DNA of 64,000 nucleotides from Anaerolineae bacterium (GCA_017303735.1 JAFLCF010000002.1:1-64000); one strand, 5' to 3'; positions 7,701 to 17,668 are shown, counted from the stretch's first letter. The notes: generated by a model from the sequence alone, not told the origin. Made by a program: numbers and translations.

Positions 7701-9617
7701 CTAGCGTTCCAACTGATTTACTTCCATTTCAAGAATGGCTTTGGCTACTGCCTCGATGGCAACCCGCTGTTTACGGTATAAGTCCGCTTCAGACATGGCA
7801 AGCCGTGCAGCTACATCGCGGACTTTTCGCCCTTCGATGAATTTCATTTCAAGAATATTATACAGAATCCATTCGGTGGTGAACTTACGATCTCCACGCG
7901 GACGTACCTCGTCCACGGCGCGGCGCAGCAAGGTGCGCAAGGCATTGGATGTATTGCCGTCTTCTTCTGTTTCTGCCAGTTCACGCACCACTTGAAGGTT
8001 GGCAAGCGGATTATTCATGAACTTTGGTCCACCCCAATAATGCGTGAGAGCATCCTTCACCCAGTTGGCAAGGTCCGCTTCTTGCGGAAGCGGCGCAGTC
8101 AACAGATTGGCATTGGTATCGTAGCGGCTGGCGGCACGCATGCGTTGGATCATTTCGACCTGCGGCTGAATATCTGCTAAAGAGCGGAAGACCCGTTGTT
8201 GAAGTTGGCGGTCTTCCAGGGCAAGAGCGGCTCGGTCTGCCAGCAGCCACAGTGCTTCACGCTGGTCTGTTTCCATGGAATTTTTTATTTCACTTTTTGC
8301 CACACCCAGCAAACCGAGCAAAGGCGGCAGTTCATCACGATCCATCTCGGGGCGTTTGCGGGTATAAAGCGGAAGAACCCAGTAATTCCCCCACTGGAAT
8401 TCGCGCCTCATATCACTATTAATATGATCCAATGCCTGTGTCAGGCTGTCTTGATCGAGCAGGGCGCGGTTCCCAGCCACAACTACAGGGAGCAAGGTTT
8501 CATCGTCTAATGCAGCTACAAAAGCAGATGGAGATTGCAAATGGTCGCGCACTGCCGCCAGAACCGATTCGAGGAATTGTTGCAGGTCGCTTTGGGTTAG
8601 CAGGCGTTCTTCCACATTTTGCAGCAATTCCAATTCGTTGCGGTCACGCCCAAAGAATAGCCACCGCTCCCACAAGGGTGCCGCAAACGTAATGGCGTGC
8701 TCCATCAGTAGAACCGAAGCAACTACTGTAAACGGCACGAATGCCGAGTAGGGTGTTCCAAGAAGTTCTCCCCCGCGCCGTACAACCGTCATCAATGCCA
8801 AGGTAGCGGATGCGGTAACCGGTCCACGCATGATCCATTTGAACAGTCGGCTTTTGATGACGCGGTCTGGCCATGAAACGCCAAAGAACGCCACTGCATA
8901 CGCCATCACGATCACCAAAACGGCTACAAGCACATTGATGACCAATGCCGTGGTCCAAAACAAAAATTGATGATCAGCCGCCAGCGTATAACCGAACAAA
9001 AGATAGGGGTAGGAACCCAGCGCCGGGGCGGTCGCACCAGCCATCAGGTAGAGCATGCGCCGCCGCCCTGAGCGCGTCAACATTAGATTATAGGCTCGCG
9101 AAAAATTGACCCCTGCCCAAACCATCGTAATCACGTAGAAGATCGTGAATACCTCTGTCCACATCGTGCGCTGGAGGTGGGGCGCGGGTTTCCCATCCGG
9201 CACAATGGGACCAAGCAAATACCCAAATGCAAGCAAAACAAGGAAGATCGCAGAGATCGCATACATGCCGCGCACAGCAATTCGGCGGCGTCCACGCGAA
9301 GGGCGTCCTGCCGTAACGAGCAAAGCATCTGAAAGATGCAGGTACGCGGCCGGAAGGAATGCCAGACCAAACCACTGCAAACGTAGCAACAAGTCCAGTG
9401 TTTGAATGGAGACAGTATTATCTTGAAGAGATTCGGCTGTGAAAACGATCACCACACATAGAAGGATGATCGCGAACGAACGAGCCACCCTATCACGCAA
9501 ATTAAATGAAAGCGAATACAGAAACAACGAGAATGCTGTGATGGCAATTCCCGCCGTCAGTATTTGATTGATCGCTTTGAGCCCCGCCAGCAAGGTTTCT
9601 GGCCAACCGTTAATCAT
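7701..9617 (-). CDS. multi-pass membrane GAF-like protein with C-terminal helix-turn-helix
   Basis: 638 residues. The first ~310 form about eight membrane helices resembling the N-terminal sensor region of 7TM histidine kinases. Residues ~330-480 look like a GAF domain (LELLQNVEERLLTQSDLQ onward). There is no His-kinase or HATPase module. Instead the last ~70 residues contain a helix-turn-helix-like segment (VRDVAARLAMSEADLYRKQR). This suggests a membrane-tethered regulator that reads a signal and acts on DNA or a partner directly. GGAAGG lies before the ATG. Function is inference; no named family is certain. Confidence 0.65.
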   Translation of the reverse strand: MINGWPETLLAGLKAINQILTAGIAITAFSLFLYSLSFNLRDRVARSFAIILLCVVIVFTAESLQDNTVSIQTLDLLLRLQWFGLAFLPAAYLHLSDALLVTAGRPSRGRRRIAVRGMYAISAIFLVLLAFGYLLGPIVPDGKPAPHLQRTMWTEVFTIFYVITMVWAGVNFSRAYNLMLTRSGRRRMLYLMAGATAPALGSYPYLLFGYTLAADHQFLFWTTALVINVLVAVLVIVMAYAVAFFGVSWPDRVIKSRLFKWIMRGPVTASATLALMTVVRRGGELLGTPYSAFVPFTVVASVLLMEHAITFAAPLWERWLFFGRDRNELELLQNVEERLLTQSDLQQFLESVLAAVRDHLQSPSAFVAALDDETLLPVVVAGNRALLDQDSLTQALDHINSDMRREFQWGNYWVLPLYTRKRPEMDRDELPPLLGLLGVAKSEIKNSMETDQREALWLLADRAALALEDRQLQQRVFRSLADIQPQVEMIQRMRAASRYDTNANLLTAPLPQEADLANWVKDALTHYWGGPKFMNNPLANLQVVRELAETEEDGNTSNALRTLLRRAVDEVRPRGDRKFTTEWILYNILEMKFIEGRKVRDVAARLAMSEADLYRKQRVAIEAVAKAILEMEVNQLER

Positions 9618-9667
9618 ACAGCCCTTCCAATAAAATGGTGCTGGAACCAGCTCCCGCCGATTCCCAC

Positions 9668-10207
9668 TTACTTCAATACTTTAGCAAAAAACAATGCAAC
9701 ATCTTTATTGAGGTAGTACTGGTCATTATACCCGCAGAACTCGAAACCGGATTTTTGCGCCAGCCGGATCGCCGCAACATTTTTCGACTGCATCTCCATG
9801 ATAAACCGACGATGCGCTCGCGACTCCGCCCAAGCCTGCCCAGCCGCCAATAAAGCGGATGCCACGCCCTTACGTCGACTCGCCACATCGACTGCCAGAT
9901 CCATCACCCACACCGTGGATGCGGTTCCACGCTCCAGAAGGCTGATGTACCCAGCCGGATCTGCGCCCAATACAGCGGTGTACATCATCGAACGCTTGAT
10001 CCAGTCATCGGCGAGCGCAAAATGGTTATGTGGGTATTGAATTTGAATGGCACGCGGCAGGCGCACTTCACGAAACGTGGTGGCTACCTGCCCGCTATCG
10101 CGCCGAAACTCCAATTGCCAGACCGATTCACTCGTCACAGAATGGTCGATACCCATCAAACGCGTCAGGTCGGTGGCGACCGTAGGGCGGATCTGTATTT
10201 CAGACAT
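9668..10207 (-). CDS. GNAT-family N-acetyltransferase
   Basis: A 179-residue acetyl-CoA-dependent transferase. Acetyl-CoA motif A appears as VASRRKGVASALLAAG (around residue 120) and motif B as NVAAIRLAQKSGFEFCGYND near the end, a pattern close to RimI-type enzymes. The substrate is unknown. A weak AAAGGTAG ribosome site precedes the ATG. It lies on the same strand as, and 50 bp upstream of, the membrane GAF gene. Confidence 0.85.
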   Translation of the reverse strand: MSEIQIRPTVATDLTRLMGIDHSVTSESVWQLEFRRDSGQVATTFREVRLPRAIQIQYPHNHFALADDWIKRSMMYTAVLGADPAGYISLLERGTASTVWVMDLAVDVASRRKGVASALLAAGQAWAESRAHRRFIMEMQSKNVAAIRLAQKSGFEFCGYNDQYYLNKDVALFFAKVLK

Positions 10208-10226
10208 TAATTCGATTCTACCTTTT

Positions 10227-10904
10227 TTATTGATTGACTATTACTTGCACCGGCACGATACACGGGGTCAGGATCGTGCCCTGATTATCAACCACCACCA
10301 GCCGCAATTGATAATCACCGGGTGTCAGCGCAGTTGTATCCCAACGCCCAAGCGAACCTTGAATGACAGCCACACGCCCGGCGGCGATGGTTGCCCAGGA
10401 ATCGCTTCCGCTGGGGGCAATTTCATATTTATAAAAGCCAAAGTTCGGAATATTCACCGTGCCGGTCAATTCGACCACACCTTTGATCTCATCTCCCGCT
10501 TCCGGGAAGGTTAACTCAAGCTGACCCGGGGTACAACCTGCCGCGTTCGGTTGGGCAGCCTGGGGTTGACCCGCGATCTGTGTCAATAGTTCGGGTGAGA
10601 GTGTACCTGTTGGCGTTGAGATCAGGTCGAGTGTGGGCGTTGCAAGAAAAAAATCAGATGGAAGCCCAGGCACGATAAACGACACTGCAAAAAATTCGAC
10701 GCAGAAAAAGATAACGATCAGGATGGATATCAAAGCAGAGCGTCCTAAACGCCGTGAAGAGAACTCTCGTTCCAGGCTAAAGACCGCCACCCGCCATTCA
10801 TTCCACGAACGAAAGAGCCAGCGAAAGGAGAACAAGGCTCCGATCGCCAGCACGATATAGATCAAAGCCTCGTAGGTTGAAATAAATTTTAGAAAAGCTA
10901 CCAT
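10227..10904 (-). CDS. membrane-anchored hypothetical protein with Ig-like C-terminal domain
   Basis: Two membrane helices (~10-30 and ~60-82) are followed by a Thr/Pro/Gln-rich linker and a ~100-residue extracytoplasmic beta domain (GDEIKGVVELTGTVNI onward). The latter resembles Ig-like folds of Chloroflexota surface proteins, here with single Cys residues in AAGCTPGQ and LTPCIVPV that could pair. The start at 10904 is preferred; an in-frame ATG 11 codons earlier overlaps the preceding gene. No enzyme motif is visible. Possible role in envelope structure or binding; not identified. Confidence 0.6.
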   Translation of the reverse strand: MVAFLKFISTYEALIYIVLAIGALFSFRWLFRSWNEWRVAVFSLEREFSSRRLGRSALISILIVIFFCVEFFAVSFIVPGLPSDFFLATPTLDLISTPTGTLSPELLTQIAGQPQAAQPNAAGCTPGQLELTFPEAGDEIKGVVELTGTVNIPNFGFYKYEIAPSGSDSWATIAAGRVAVIQGSLGRWDTTALTPGDYQLRLVVVDNQGTILTPCIVPVQVIVNQ

Positions 10905-10917
10905 CGACGACCGTGCG

Positions 10918-11754
10918 CTACATTCCGCGCAGAACACCCCGAACGATCGCTTCGATCTTGGGAGTAATCACTCTGCCCGCTTCGATGACCTCTTCGTGGG
11001 TGGTGATGGTGGAGCCATCTAAATTGGCTTTATTGCTGATACCGGAAAGCCCCAACACACGCATCCCACCGTGTCGGGCAATGATCACCTCCGGCACCGT
11101 GGACATGCCAACTGCATCCACACCGGCAAGACGCAGGAAGCGCAAATCGGCGGGAGACTCGAAGGAGGGTCCGCTCAACCCGGCATAAACGCCTTCACGC
11201 AGGGTTAAATTATTTTTCTTTGCTACATCACGCGCAAGATCAAAATACTCGCGGTCATACGGCTGGCTCATATCGGGAAAGCGTGGTCCGATCTCGTCGA
11301 GGTTGGGTCCCATCAACGGATTCAAACCAGACATCCCCATCAGGTTCAATTGATCGGTGATCAACATCACATCGCCAGGCGCAAACTCTGAATTGACTCC
11401 GCCAGCAGCATTGGTAACGAACATGCTTTTCACGCCCAAGCGGTGCATCACACGCACAGGTAGGGTCACCTGCCCCATGGTGTAGCCTTCATAATAATGA
11501 ATGCGTCCCTGCATGACGATGACGGGCTTCCCTTCCAGCTCGCCGATCACGAAACGACCTACATGTCCGTGAACTGTGGAGGTGGGAAAGTTCGGTAGAT
11601 CACTGTATGGGATGTGAATCGGATTCTGGACAGAATCAGCCAGACCGTTAAGCCCTGAGCCGAGAATTAATCCGACCACCGGTTGAATGGAGATCCGGCT
11701 CCGTACCATATTTGTGACTTCATCAATCTGTGCGAGGGAAATAAAACTTTGCAT
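10918..11754 (-). CDS. punA: purine nucleoside phosphorylase (trimeric type)
   Basis: Catalyses phosphorolysis of purine (deoxy)nucleosides to base and (deoxy)ribose 1-phosphate in purine salvage. At 278 residues it carries the family landmarks in order: GSGLNGL (phosphate loop), STVHGHVGRF, GRIHYYEGY, TNAAGG, YAGLSGPSFES, VGMSTVPEV and GISNKA. Asn in SNKA corresponds to the base-binding Asn of 6-oxopurine-specific enzymes. An AAAAAGG ribosome site precedes the ATG. It is divergent from the HD-GYP gene with ~140 bp between starts. Confidence 0.93.
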   Translation of the reverse strand: MQSFISLAQIDEVTNMVRSRISIQPVVGLILGSGLNGLADSVQNPIHIPYSDLPNFPTSTVHGHVGRFVIGELEGKPVIVMQGRIHYYEGYTMGQVTLPVRVMHRLGVKSMFVTNAAGGVNSEFAPGDVMLITDQLNLMGMSGLNPLMGPNLDEIGPRFPDMSQPYDREYFDLARDVAKKNNLTLREGVYAGLSGPSFESPADLRFLRLAGVDAVGMSTVPEVIIARHGGMRVLGLSGISNKANLDGSTITTHEEVIEAGRVITPKIEAIVRGVLRGM

Positions 11755-11892
11755 TCAAACTACCTTTTTCTTGGATTACAAACCGGCGCAGCCCCGAATA
11801 CCTGTTTGTGGTGGCATTATATCAGAAATCGATTGGCTATCTTTTTGAGGGATTCCAAGGCTTACGACTACGCTAGATAAATTTGATTTCTT

Positions 11893-14800
11893 ATGCTATC
11901 CTCTAGCCACATGAAATACCCTGCTGAAAAAAATTTCAATGTTCTTATCTCTCTGATGTTGGAAGGGCTCGGTGTGGGGCTAATCCTGGTTCCCAGCCAT
12001 CTTAACCTCACGAATAGCGGCTTCCCTGTTGCCATGCATGGATTTGTAGGGTTGATGTGTTTTTTCAGCGGTCTTTCCCTTCAAGTCATTTCGGTCTGGA
12101 ATGTTTCAAAAAGAAAAACGCTAATCATCAAGTCATTGGCATTCATATTGCTGCTCATTTCCGGGGGCATGATCTTGCAAAGAGGGCAGCCGATCGGGGC
12201 TTTTGCTTTTTTTACGGCAGGGGTCATGCAGTTGGTATTGCTTTTACCGTTATCTGACCGCTTCCGCCAAGTTGATATATTCCAATTGACGGTTGTGCTG
12301 ATAACCTTTTCGGCTGGGATGGTCTTGCCGATCTCCGATCTGGATTTTTCAACAGCGAATGCGTTCATTCCATCTTTGGGAGCTGTATTTCTGATCACTG
12401 CATTTCTTGGCGGCGCAACCATCATTTTGCCTACCCAGAAATATGCCGAGGCACTCAATCGCTTACAGATCATCCCGTGGTTGATCATTGCCTGTCTCAT
12501 TTTGTTGATCGACAGCGACAACTTGGTTGCACCGGTAGCCATCATTGCCATGCTGGTCGTGGAACGTCTGATCCCATGGGAACGCCTCCAGGTGCCAGAG
12601 GATGATATTCTCAGCCGCCGAGTGGTGATGATCGCTTTTTTTGCAGAGTTGGCATTATTGATCTTTATAGGAGCCCTGCTCTTTACGATCGACTCAGGGT
12701 ATGAAAGCCATGCCCCAACCATTCTAACGGTTCGTGAAGCAACGCTTGCTTTCTTCATCGTATTTTCGGTGATGCTTTATTACGCCACTTCCACGGTGAT
12801 CATGACCACCAGCGGTCTTATTCAGGAATTGAACAAGACCGGCAACGAACCCAACGAGGACGCAGAATTCACAGAGATTTCAGCCACTCTGTGGAGTCAC
12901 CGGCTTGACCGATACCTGCGACCATTCATGATGACCCCGGAAGGGATTCGCGGACGCATCCAAACGGAACAAGTTAACAAACTCTCGCGCCAGGTGGGAA
13001 TCGAGAAAAAACGCAATGCGCAATTGATGCTTTTACTTGAGCTCAGTCAACAGCTTGAAAATCAACTTGACCAGCCGGTTTCGGCTCAACTTGCCGTTAA
13101 TACTCTTGAACGGGCTACCAATTGCGGACTGGCACTGATCTTCATCCATGAACATGAGCAAAAAGAGTTCATGCTGCTTGCCGCAACAGGCAGCCAAAAA
13201 CACTTGATCCCAGTAGAGTACCGCCAGGATGTTGATAAAGGCGTCATCGGGCGTGCCCTGCGCCAGCGCAAGACACAGATCGTCAACGATATCCGCCAGG
13301 ACCCGGATTTTATTGCCTTCAAAGGTGAAACCAGCCTGTCCCTGATCGCGATCCCGCTGATCTATAATGGGCATGTCCATGGGATGATCACACTCAGCAA
13401 CGAAAGACCCAATGCATTTACCAGCCTTGAGATCGGGCTTGCAGAAACAGTCGCCGCCGAGTTGGCACGCGCATGGGAACAATCTGGCTATCATGCACGC
13501 CTGAAAAACCTGATCCAAACCGGCAGTCAACTTTCCTCTGCACTCGACCCAGAAGCGACTGCAAAAGAGGTCGCCTCGATTTCACGAGACATTACACAGG
13601 CAAAATTCACCTACATTTATATTCAGCTCGGGCATGAACAGGAACGCGATTACATCCAACGAGCTTCCTCTGGAGCTGCCCCACTTTTGTTCGAATGTTT
13701 GACAGACCCAGACACATCTGATGATTTGATCTCGATTGCATTGCACGCCTCACAGCCGTTTCGAATCCGCGATGTTCGAAAATACGAAAAAACATCAAAA
13801 CTGAAGCTTGATAACGCAGGTTTGCGAAGCCTGCTCGTCATTCCCATCCGCTGGCATAATGTGAACATTGGGGCGATCTTTGCCTTCGGAAAACAAAAGG
13901 AAGTCTTCTTTACTGAGAATGACGAATCATTGGCGGAACTGATCTCCATTCAGGCAGGCGGCGCTTTTGAAAGTGCCTGGCTTCAACAGGAATTAAGATC
14001 CTCCTTGCGCATTACATCCCTGCTCTATCGGTTGAGCAACCAGATCATCCAGGCTGAAAACATAGAAGATGCCGCATCAGACATCGCCCAAACCGCCCAC
14101 AAACTCGGAAAGAATTTTGCCACCGGCATCGTACTTCTCGATTCAGAAAATGAGGTCATTGCAAAAGTAAGGGTCGAAGAAGATGGCAGTATCGATATTA
14201 ATTCCGATCACCCCATGCAATTGATTCAAAACACAATGGCTTCCGGGCAAATGATCGAATTCTCCCTTGGCGAATCCATCCTAAGAACTCTGATGCCCAT
14301 TCAGACATCGGTTCGAAGATATGGCGTGATCTGGATGGACACTCACGAAGAATCTGCGAAACCTGCCGCCAGCTCCAATGACCTGCAAGCCCTCATCAAT
14401 CAAGCTGCCGTCGCATTGGAACGTTCCCTGCTATTGGTCGAGTCTCGTCGTCAAGCCATGGAGATCAAGAACGCCTACGATATGCTCGAAGCCACCTATG
14501 ATCAAACCCTCGCCTCGCTCACCTCTGCCCTCGATGCACGCGACCGCGAAACAGAGGGACATAGCATAAGAGTTACCCATCTGGCTGTGAAACTCGGCGA
14601 AGCATTGGGCTATTCACCGGAACAACTCAAGATCCTTGAACGCGGCTCACTTCTTCACGACATTGGCAAGATCGGCATCAGCGATACCATCTTGCATAAA
14701 CCAGGTCCCCTCACTGAAGACGAATGGAAGATCATGAGGCTTCACCCCGATATTGGTGCAAAGATCGTGGCAGGCATTCCATTCCTTGAAGATACCATCC

Positions 14801-15075
14801 CCCTCATCCGACATCATCAGGAGCGTTGGGATGGCACTGGCTACCCTGGCGCGTTAAAAGGAGAAGACATTCCCGAACTGGCACGCCTCTTCTCCGTGAT
14901 CGACGCCTTCGACGCCCTGACCAGCAATCGCCCTTATCGGCAAAAAATATCGAAAGAAGAAGCGCTTGAATATCTCAAGAGCGAATCTGGCACATTGTTC
15001 GACAGTGCCATGATCGATGCCTTTGCGACTCTCCTGCAAACACAACCAGACCTATTCCCCAAGGCTGTTGAATAG
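11893..15075 (+). CDS. membrane protein with GAF domains and HD-GYP phosphodiesterase
   Basis: 1060 residues. About eight membrane helices fill residues 10-310, followed by two clear and one weaker GAF-like sensor domains (~385-540, ~545-700, ~705-850), a coiled linker and a C-terminal HD-GYP domain (~870-1050). The domain has HDIGK, LIRHHQERWDGTGYP and IDAFDALTSNRPYR, so the metal ligands and the GYP triad are intact. HD-GYP enzymes hydrolyse cyclic di-GMP, and here activity is probably tuned by ligands or redox signals sensed by the GAF domains. A second ATG six codons in is an alternative start; no strong ribosome site marks either. It ends directly against the convergent threonine aldolase gene. 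Confidence 0.9.
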   Translation: MLSSSHMKYPAEKNFNVLISLMLEGLGVGLILVPSHLNLTNSGFPVAMHGFVGLMCFFSGLSLQVISVWNVSKRKTLIIKSLAFILLLISGGMILQRGQPIGAFAFFTAGVMQLVLLLPLSDRFRQVDIFQLTVVLITFSAGMVLPISDLDFSTANAFIPSLGAVFLITAFLGGATIILPTQKYAEALNRLQIIPWLIIACLILLIDSDNLVAPVAIIAMLVVERLIPWERLQVPEDDILSRRVVMIAFFAELALLIFIGALLFTIDSGYESHAPTILTVREATLAFFIVFSVMLYYATSTVIMTTSGLIQELNKTGNEPNEDAEFTEISATLWSHRLDRYLRPFMMTPEGIRGRIQTEQVNKLSRQVGIEKKRNAQLMLLLELSQQLENQLDQPVSAQLAVNTLERATNCGLALIFIHEHEQKEFMLLAATGSQKHLIPVEYRQDVDKGVIGRALRQRKTQIVNDIRQDPDFIAFKGETSLSLIAIPLIYNGHVHGMITLSNERPNAFTSLEIGLAETVAAELARAWEQSGYHARLKNLIQTGSQLSSALDPEATAKEVASISRDITQAKFTYIYIQLGHEQERDYIQRASSGAAPLLFECLTDPDTSDDLISIALHASQPFRIRDVRKYEKTSKLKLDNAGLRSLLVIPIRWHNVNIGAIFAFGKQKEVFFTENDESLAELISIQAGGAFESAWLQQELRSSLRITSLLYRLSNQIIQAENIEDAASDIAQTAHKLGKNFATGIVLLDSENEVIAKVRVEEDGSIDINSDHPMQLIQNTMASGQMIEFSLGESILRTLMPIQTSVRRYGVIWMDTHEESAKPAASSNDLQALINQAAVALERSLLLVESRRQAMEIKNAYDMLEATYDQTLASLTSALDARDRETEGHSIRVTHLAVKLGEALGYSPEQLKILERGSLLHDIGKIGISDTILHKPGPLTEDEWKIMRLHPDIGAKIVAGIPFLEDTIPLIRHHQERWDGTGYPGALKGEDIPELARLFSVIDAFDALTSNRPYRQKISKEEALEYLKSESGTLFDSAMIDAFATLLQTQPDLFPKAVE

Positions 15076-16110
15076 CTACTTCAATACTTCTCCAAACGCC
15101 TTCACGGTCCTATCCACACCTGCGTCATCCACCCAATAATGCGTCACCAAACGGAACTGCCTCGGTGCAGACCAATCCACCATGACGCCATATTTTTTCA
15201 TCTCAGCAATGATCTCATTCTCCGTCAATTGGATATGATCCGCCAGCGTAAAATACACCATGTTGGATGCAGGCTCCGCCTCGAGTCTTAATCCCTTCAC
15301 CTGCTTCAAGCCTTCATACAGATTCTTCGCCCGGGCATGATCTTGCTTAAGCCGCCCCGTCATCTTCTCCAGTGATACAAGTCCCGCCGCCGCAATAACG
15401 CCCACTTGCCGCATGCCCCCACCCAACATTTTGCGCAAACGGTGTGCCTTCGCAATAAATTCTTGCGACCCCACCAACATGGACCCAACCGGTGAAACCA
15501 ATCCCTTACTCAAACAGAACATGACCGAGTCCGCTGGCGCAACGAGTTCTTTGATGTCCACATCCAATGCCGCCGCTGCGTTAAAAATACGCGCGCCATC
15601 AATGTGAAACTTCAAGTTATTTTCTTTCGCCAACTGCCCCACCTGCTTTGTGTAATCGACACTCAAGACCACACCGCCGCACATATTCTGCGTGTTCTCG
15701 ATGCAAACCAAACGCGTAATGGTGCGATGCGAATCATCCGGCTGAATCGAAGCGCGGATGTCTTCGAGGCGAAGCGTGCCATCCTTTTGATTCTGCACCG
15801 GATGTGGATAAATCCCACCCAACGCAGCCATCCCGCCCGCTTCGTTGACGTAAATATGCGACTTATCACCACAGATGACTTCCTCGCCGCGCGCACAATG
15901 AACCAGCAACGCCAGCAAATTGCCCATCGTGCCCGAAGGGACAAACAATGCCGCCTCCTTGCCGAGCATCTCTGCAGCCTTCTCTTGCAATTGAGTCACC
16001 GTCGGGTCATCGCCATAGATATCATCCCCCACCTCGGCTTCCGCCATCGCTTCGCGCATCTCCGGTGTGGGTTTGGTCACTGTATCGGAACGTAGGTCAA
16101 TGAATTCCAT
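15076..16110 (-). CDS. ltaE: low-specificity L-threonine aldolase
   Basis: A PLP enzyme splitting L-threonine or allo-threonine into glycine and acetaldehyde. The 344 residues begin with the typical [18 protein letters not shown]. Also present are [25 protein letters not shown] (cofactor pocket), [14 protein letters not shown] (PLP aspartate) and [13 protein letters not shown] with the Schiff-base lysine near residue 200. AGGAG lies eight bases before the ATG. Its TAG is adjacent to the TAG of the opposite-strand HD-GYP gene with no bases between, so no terminator separates them. Confidence 0.93.
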   Translation of the reverse strand: MEFIDLRSDTVTKPTPEMREAMAEAEVGDDIYGDDPTVTQLQEKAAEMLGKEAALFVPSGTMGNLLALLVHCARGEEVICGDKSHIYVNEAGGMAALGGIYPHPVQNQKDGTLRLEDIRASIQPDDSHRTITRLVCIENTQNMCGGVVLSVDYTKQVGQLAKENNLKFHIDGARIFNAAAALDVDIKELVAPADSVMFCLSKGLVSPVGSMLVGSQEFIAKAHRLRKMLGGGMRQVGVIAAAGLVSLEKMTGRLKQDHARAKNLYEGLKQVKGLRLEAEPASNMVYFTLADHIQLTENEIIAEMKKYGVMVDWSAPRQFRLVTHYWVDDAGVDRTVKAFGEVLK

Positions 16111-16130
16111 GTGGGTATCTCCTGGTTTTT

Positions 16131-16165
16131 AATAAGTAATAAGAAATAAGTAATGAGTAATGAGA
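16131..16165. repeat. GTAATNAG-type microrepeat patch (left of four-helix gene)
   Basis: Degenerate short units (AATAAGTAAT, GAAATAAG, TAATGAG twice) lie between ltaE and the four-helix-bundle gene. The same words recur inverted on the other side of that gene. Confidence 0.6.
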
Positions 16166-16627
16166 TTAGTCGGTATAGTGTTCAGGGTCGAGGATATAGT
16201 CAGGTTGTTCTTCGCGGATGTAGAGAGAGGCGCCGGGTTCTTTTTCGCCAATCTTCTTTTCTTTAAGCCAATCAATATATCCGTTCAACATTCGCCGGGT
16301 TTCGATAGCTTGAGCACGTAAATCATCGAACAAAGATTGCGGACAATAGCCAAGATCAATGGCTGCTATGAGATGACTGACGGTTTCATCCAGTGAGCCG
16401 CGCGCATTATAACAAAAGCGGACATTATCACCATAATAAAACCGTCCATGCCCTTCGGCAATATTTGCGGGTACACTCTTGGAAGAACGACGGATTTGCG
16501 AGATCAGATTAAAACGTTCATCAGGTGAGGCTTTCAATATCAACGGTATCAGTTTCTTATGAACATCCAGCATTAACCCATGCGCCTTTTGCCAAACCTT
16601 AAGTCCTTCAAAACCTTTTTCGTTCAT
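16166..16627 (-). CDS. four-helix bundle protein (S23/Avd-like)
   Basis: A 153-residue member of the 23S-rRNA-intervening-sequence/four-helix-bundle family: FEGLKVWQKAHGLMLDVHK at the start and SQIRRSSKSVPANIAEGHGR in the middle are its two signatures. Homologues are encoded in rRNA intervening sequences or free in genomes; related Avd proteins bind nucleic acid in diversity-generating retroelements, but no reverse transcriptase is visible here. AGAGGA precedes the ATG. The C-terminal ~30 residues (EKEPGASLYIREEQ) extend beyond the usual core. The gene sits alone within repeat-rich flanks, suggesting independent mobility. Biological role unknown. Confidence 0.85.
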   Translation of the reverse strand: MNEKGFEGLKVWQKAHGLMLDVHKKLIPLILKASPDERFNLISQIRRSSKSVPANIAEGHGRFYYGDNVRFCYNARGSLDETVSHLIAAIDLGYCPQSLFDDLRAQAIETRRMLNGYIDWLKEKKIGEKEPGASLYIREEQPDYILDPEHYTD

Positions 16628-16647
16628 ATTGTCCTCTTTTTAGTTAC

Positions 16648-16741
16648 CAGAAATAAGTTAAGAGTAACGAGCAAGGACTTGTAATTAGCATAATCGCCTC
16701 TCCTCGTCCTTAATTTCTCGTTACTTATTTCTCATCCCTTA
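16648..16741. repeat. microrepeats forming an imperfect inverted repeat
   Basis: AGAAATAAGTTAAGAGTAAC near 16650 is mirrored by TCGTTACTTATTTCTCAT near 16717-16734, with GGAC/GTCC inside both arms. The words match the patch at 16131-16165. It lies between the rluD stop and the four-helix gene and could fold in the rluD transcript. Confidence 0.55.
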
Positions 16742-17668
16742 TCACTCATACCTCTTTACCTCATCCAAAACATTCTTCAACTCTTCCGGCAATTCTGCCT
16801 CGAACATGCGCGGACTTTTCTCACCCGGCAAAATGATCTTCAAACGAAACGCATGCAAAAAGTGACGGTCAATCGTCAAAGTGACTGTTCGTTTTCCATA
16901 AACCACATCACCGACAATTGGGCATCCCAAAAACTGACAATGCAAGCGGATCTGATGTGTCCGCCCGGTATGTGGATGAAATTCCAACAGGGTATGGTTC
17001 TTGAACGACTCGAGAGTCTTATATTCACTGACGGCTTCACGTCCCTTGCCCGGCGAAACAATTGCCATCTTCTTCCGGTGACTCGGGTCACGCCCAATCG
17101 GCGCTTCCACTCGTCCGGCGGGTGTAGGCGGTTTGCCATCGACCAATGCAAGATACGTCTTTTCCACTTTACGCAAACGGAATTGATCTTGCAGCCAATT
17201 GTGAGCACGTTCGTTTTTTGCAAGAATAATCAAGCCAGAAGTTTCTTTATCCAAGCGATGCACCAAACCGGGGCGCTCTTCACCGCCAATGCCTTCAAGG
17301 TCTGGGTCGTAGCCAAGAACTGCATTGACCAGCGTGCCAGAATAATGCCCTGCCGCCGGGTGAACGACCATCCCTGCTGGTTTATTGACCACGATCAAGT
17401 CGTCATTTTCAAAGATGATATCTAATGGAATATCTTCTGCCACCAAGCCGCTGGGTTGTGGCGGCGGGATGCGCACTTCGATATCATGCCCGTCTTCAAC
17501 AAGCTGCCCGGCTTTTTTGGCAGGCACACCGTTAACCGAGACAAACCCATCCAAGATCAAGCCTTGAATGCGGGCACGTGAAAACTCCGGCAGGCACGAG
17601 ACAAGAAATTTATCCAATCGATCCGGGTTCTGTTCATCGTAGTGAAAGGTTTCAATTCGATCTGTCAT
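16742..17668 (-). CDS. rluD: RluD-family 23S rRNA pseudouridine synthase
   Basis: Converts specific uridines of 23S rRNA (helix 69 in the family type member) to pseudouridine. An N-terminal S4 RNA-binding domain (RLDKFLVSCLPEFSRARI onward) is followed by the catalytic fold with GLVHRLDKETSGLIILAK holding the essential Asp, and by HPHTGRTHQIRLH. 308 residues, normal size. Its ATG overlaps the stop of lspA by four bases (ATGA), so the two are co-translated; lspA-rluD adjacency is common in bacteria. Confidence 0.93.
   Translation of the reverse strand: MTDRIETFHYDEQNPDRLDKFLVSCLPEFSRARIQGLILDGFVSVNGVPAKKAGQLVEDGHDIEVRIPPPQPSGLVAEDIPLDIIFENDDLIVVNKPAGMVVHPAAGHYSGTLVNAVLGYDPDLEGIGGEERPGLVHRLDKETSGLIILAKNERAHNWLQDQFRLRKVEKTYLALVDGKPPTPAGRVEAPIGRDPSHRKKMAIVSPGKGREAVSEYKTLESFKNHTLLEFHPHTGRTHQIRLHCQFLGCPIVGDVVYGKRTVTLTIDRHFLHAFRLKIILPGEKSPRMFEAELPEELKNVLDEVKRYE

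Noticed and set aside
16131..16165. Possible CRISPR-like array
   Set aside because: The units are below ten bases, degenerate and without spacers; no cas genes are present anywhere in the window.
16166..16627. Diversity-generating retroelement accessory gene (Avd)
   Set aside because: The four-helix protein is related to Avd, but no reverse transcriptase, template repeat or variable repeat was seen nearby.
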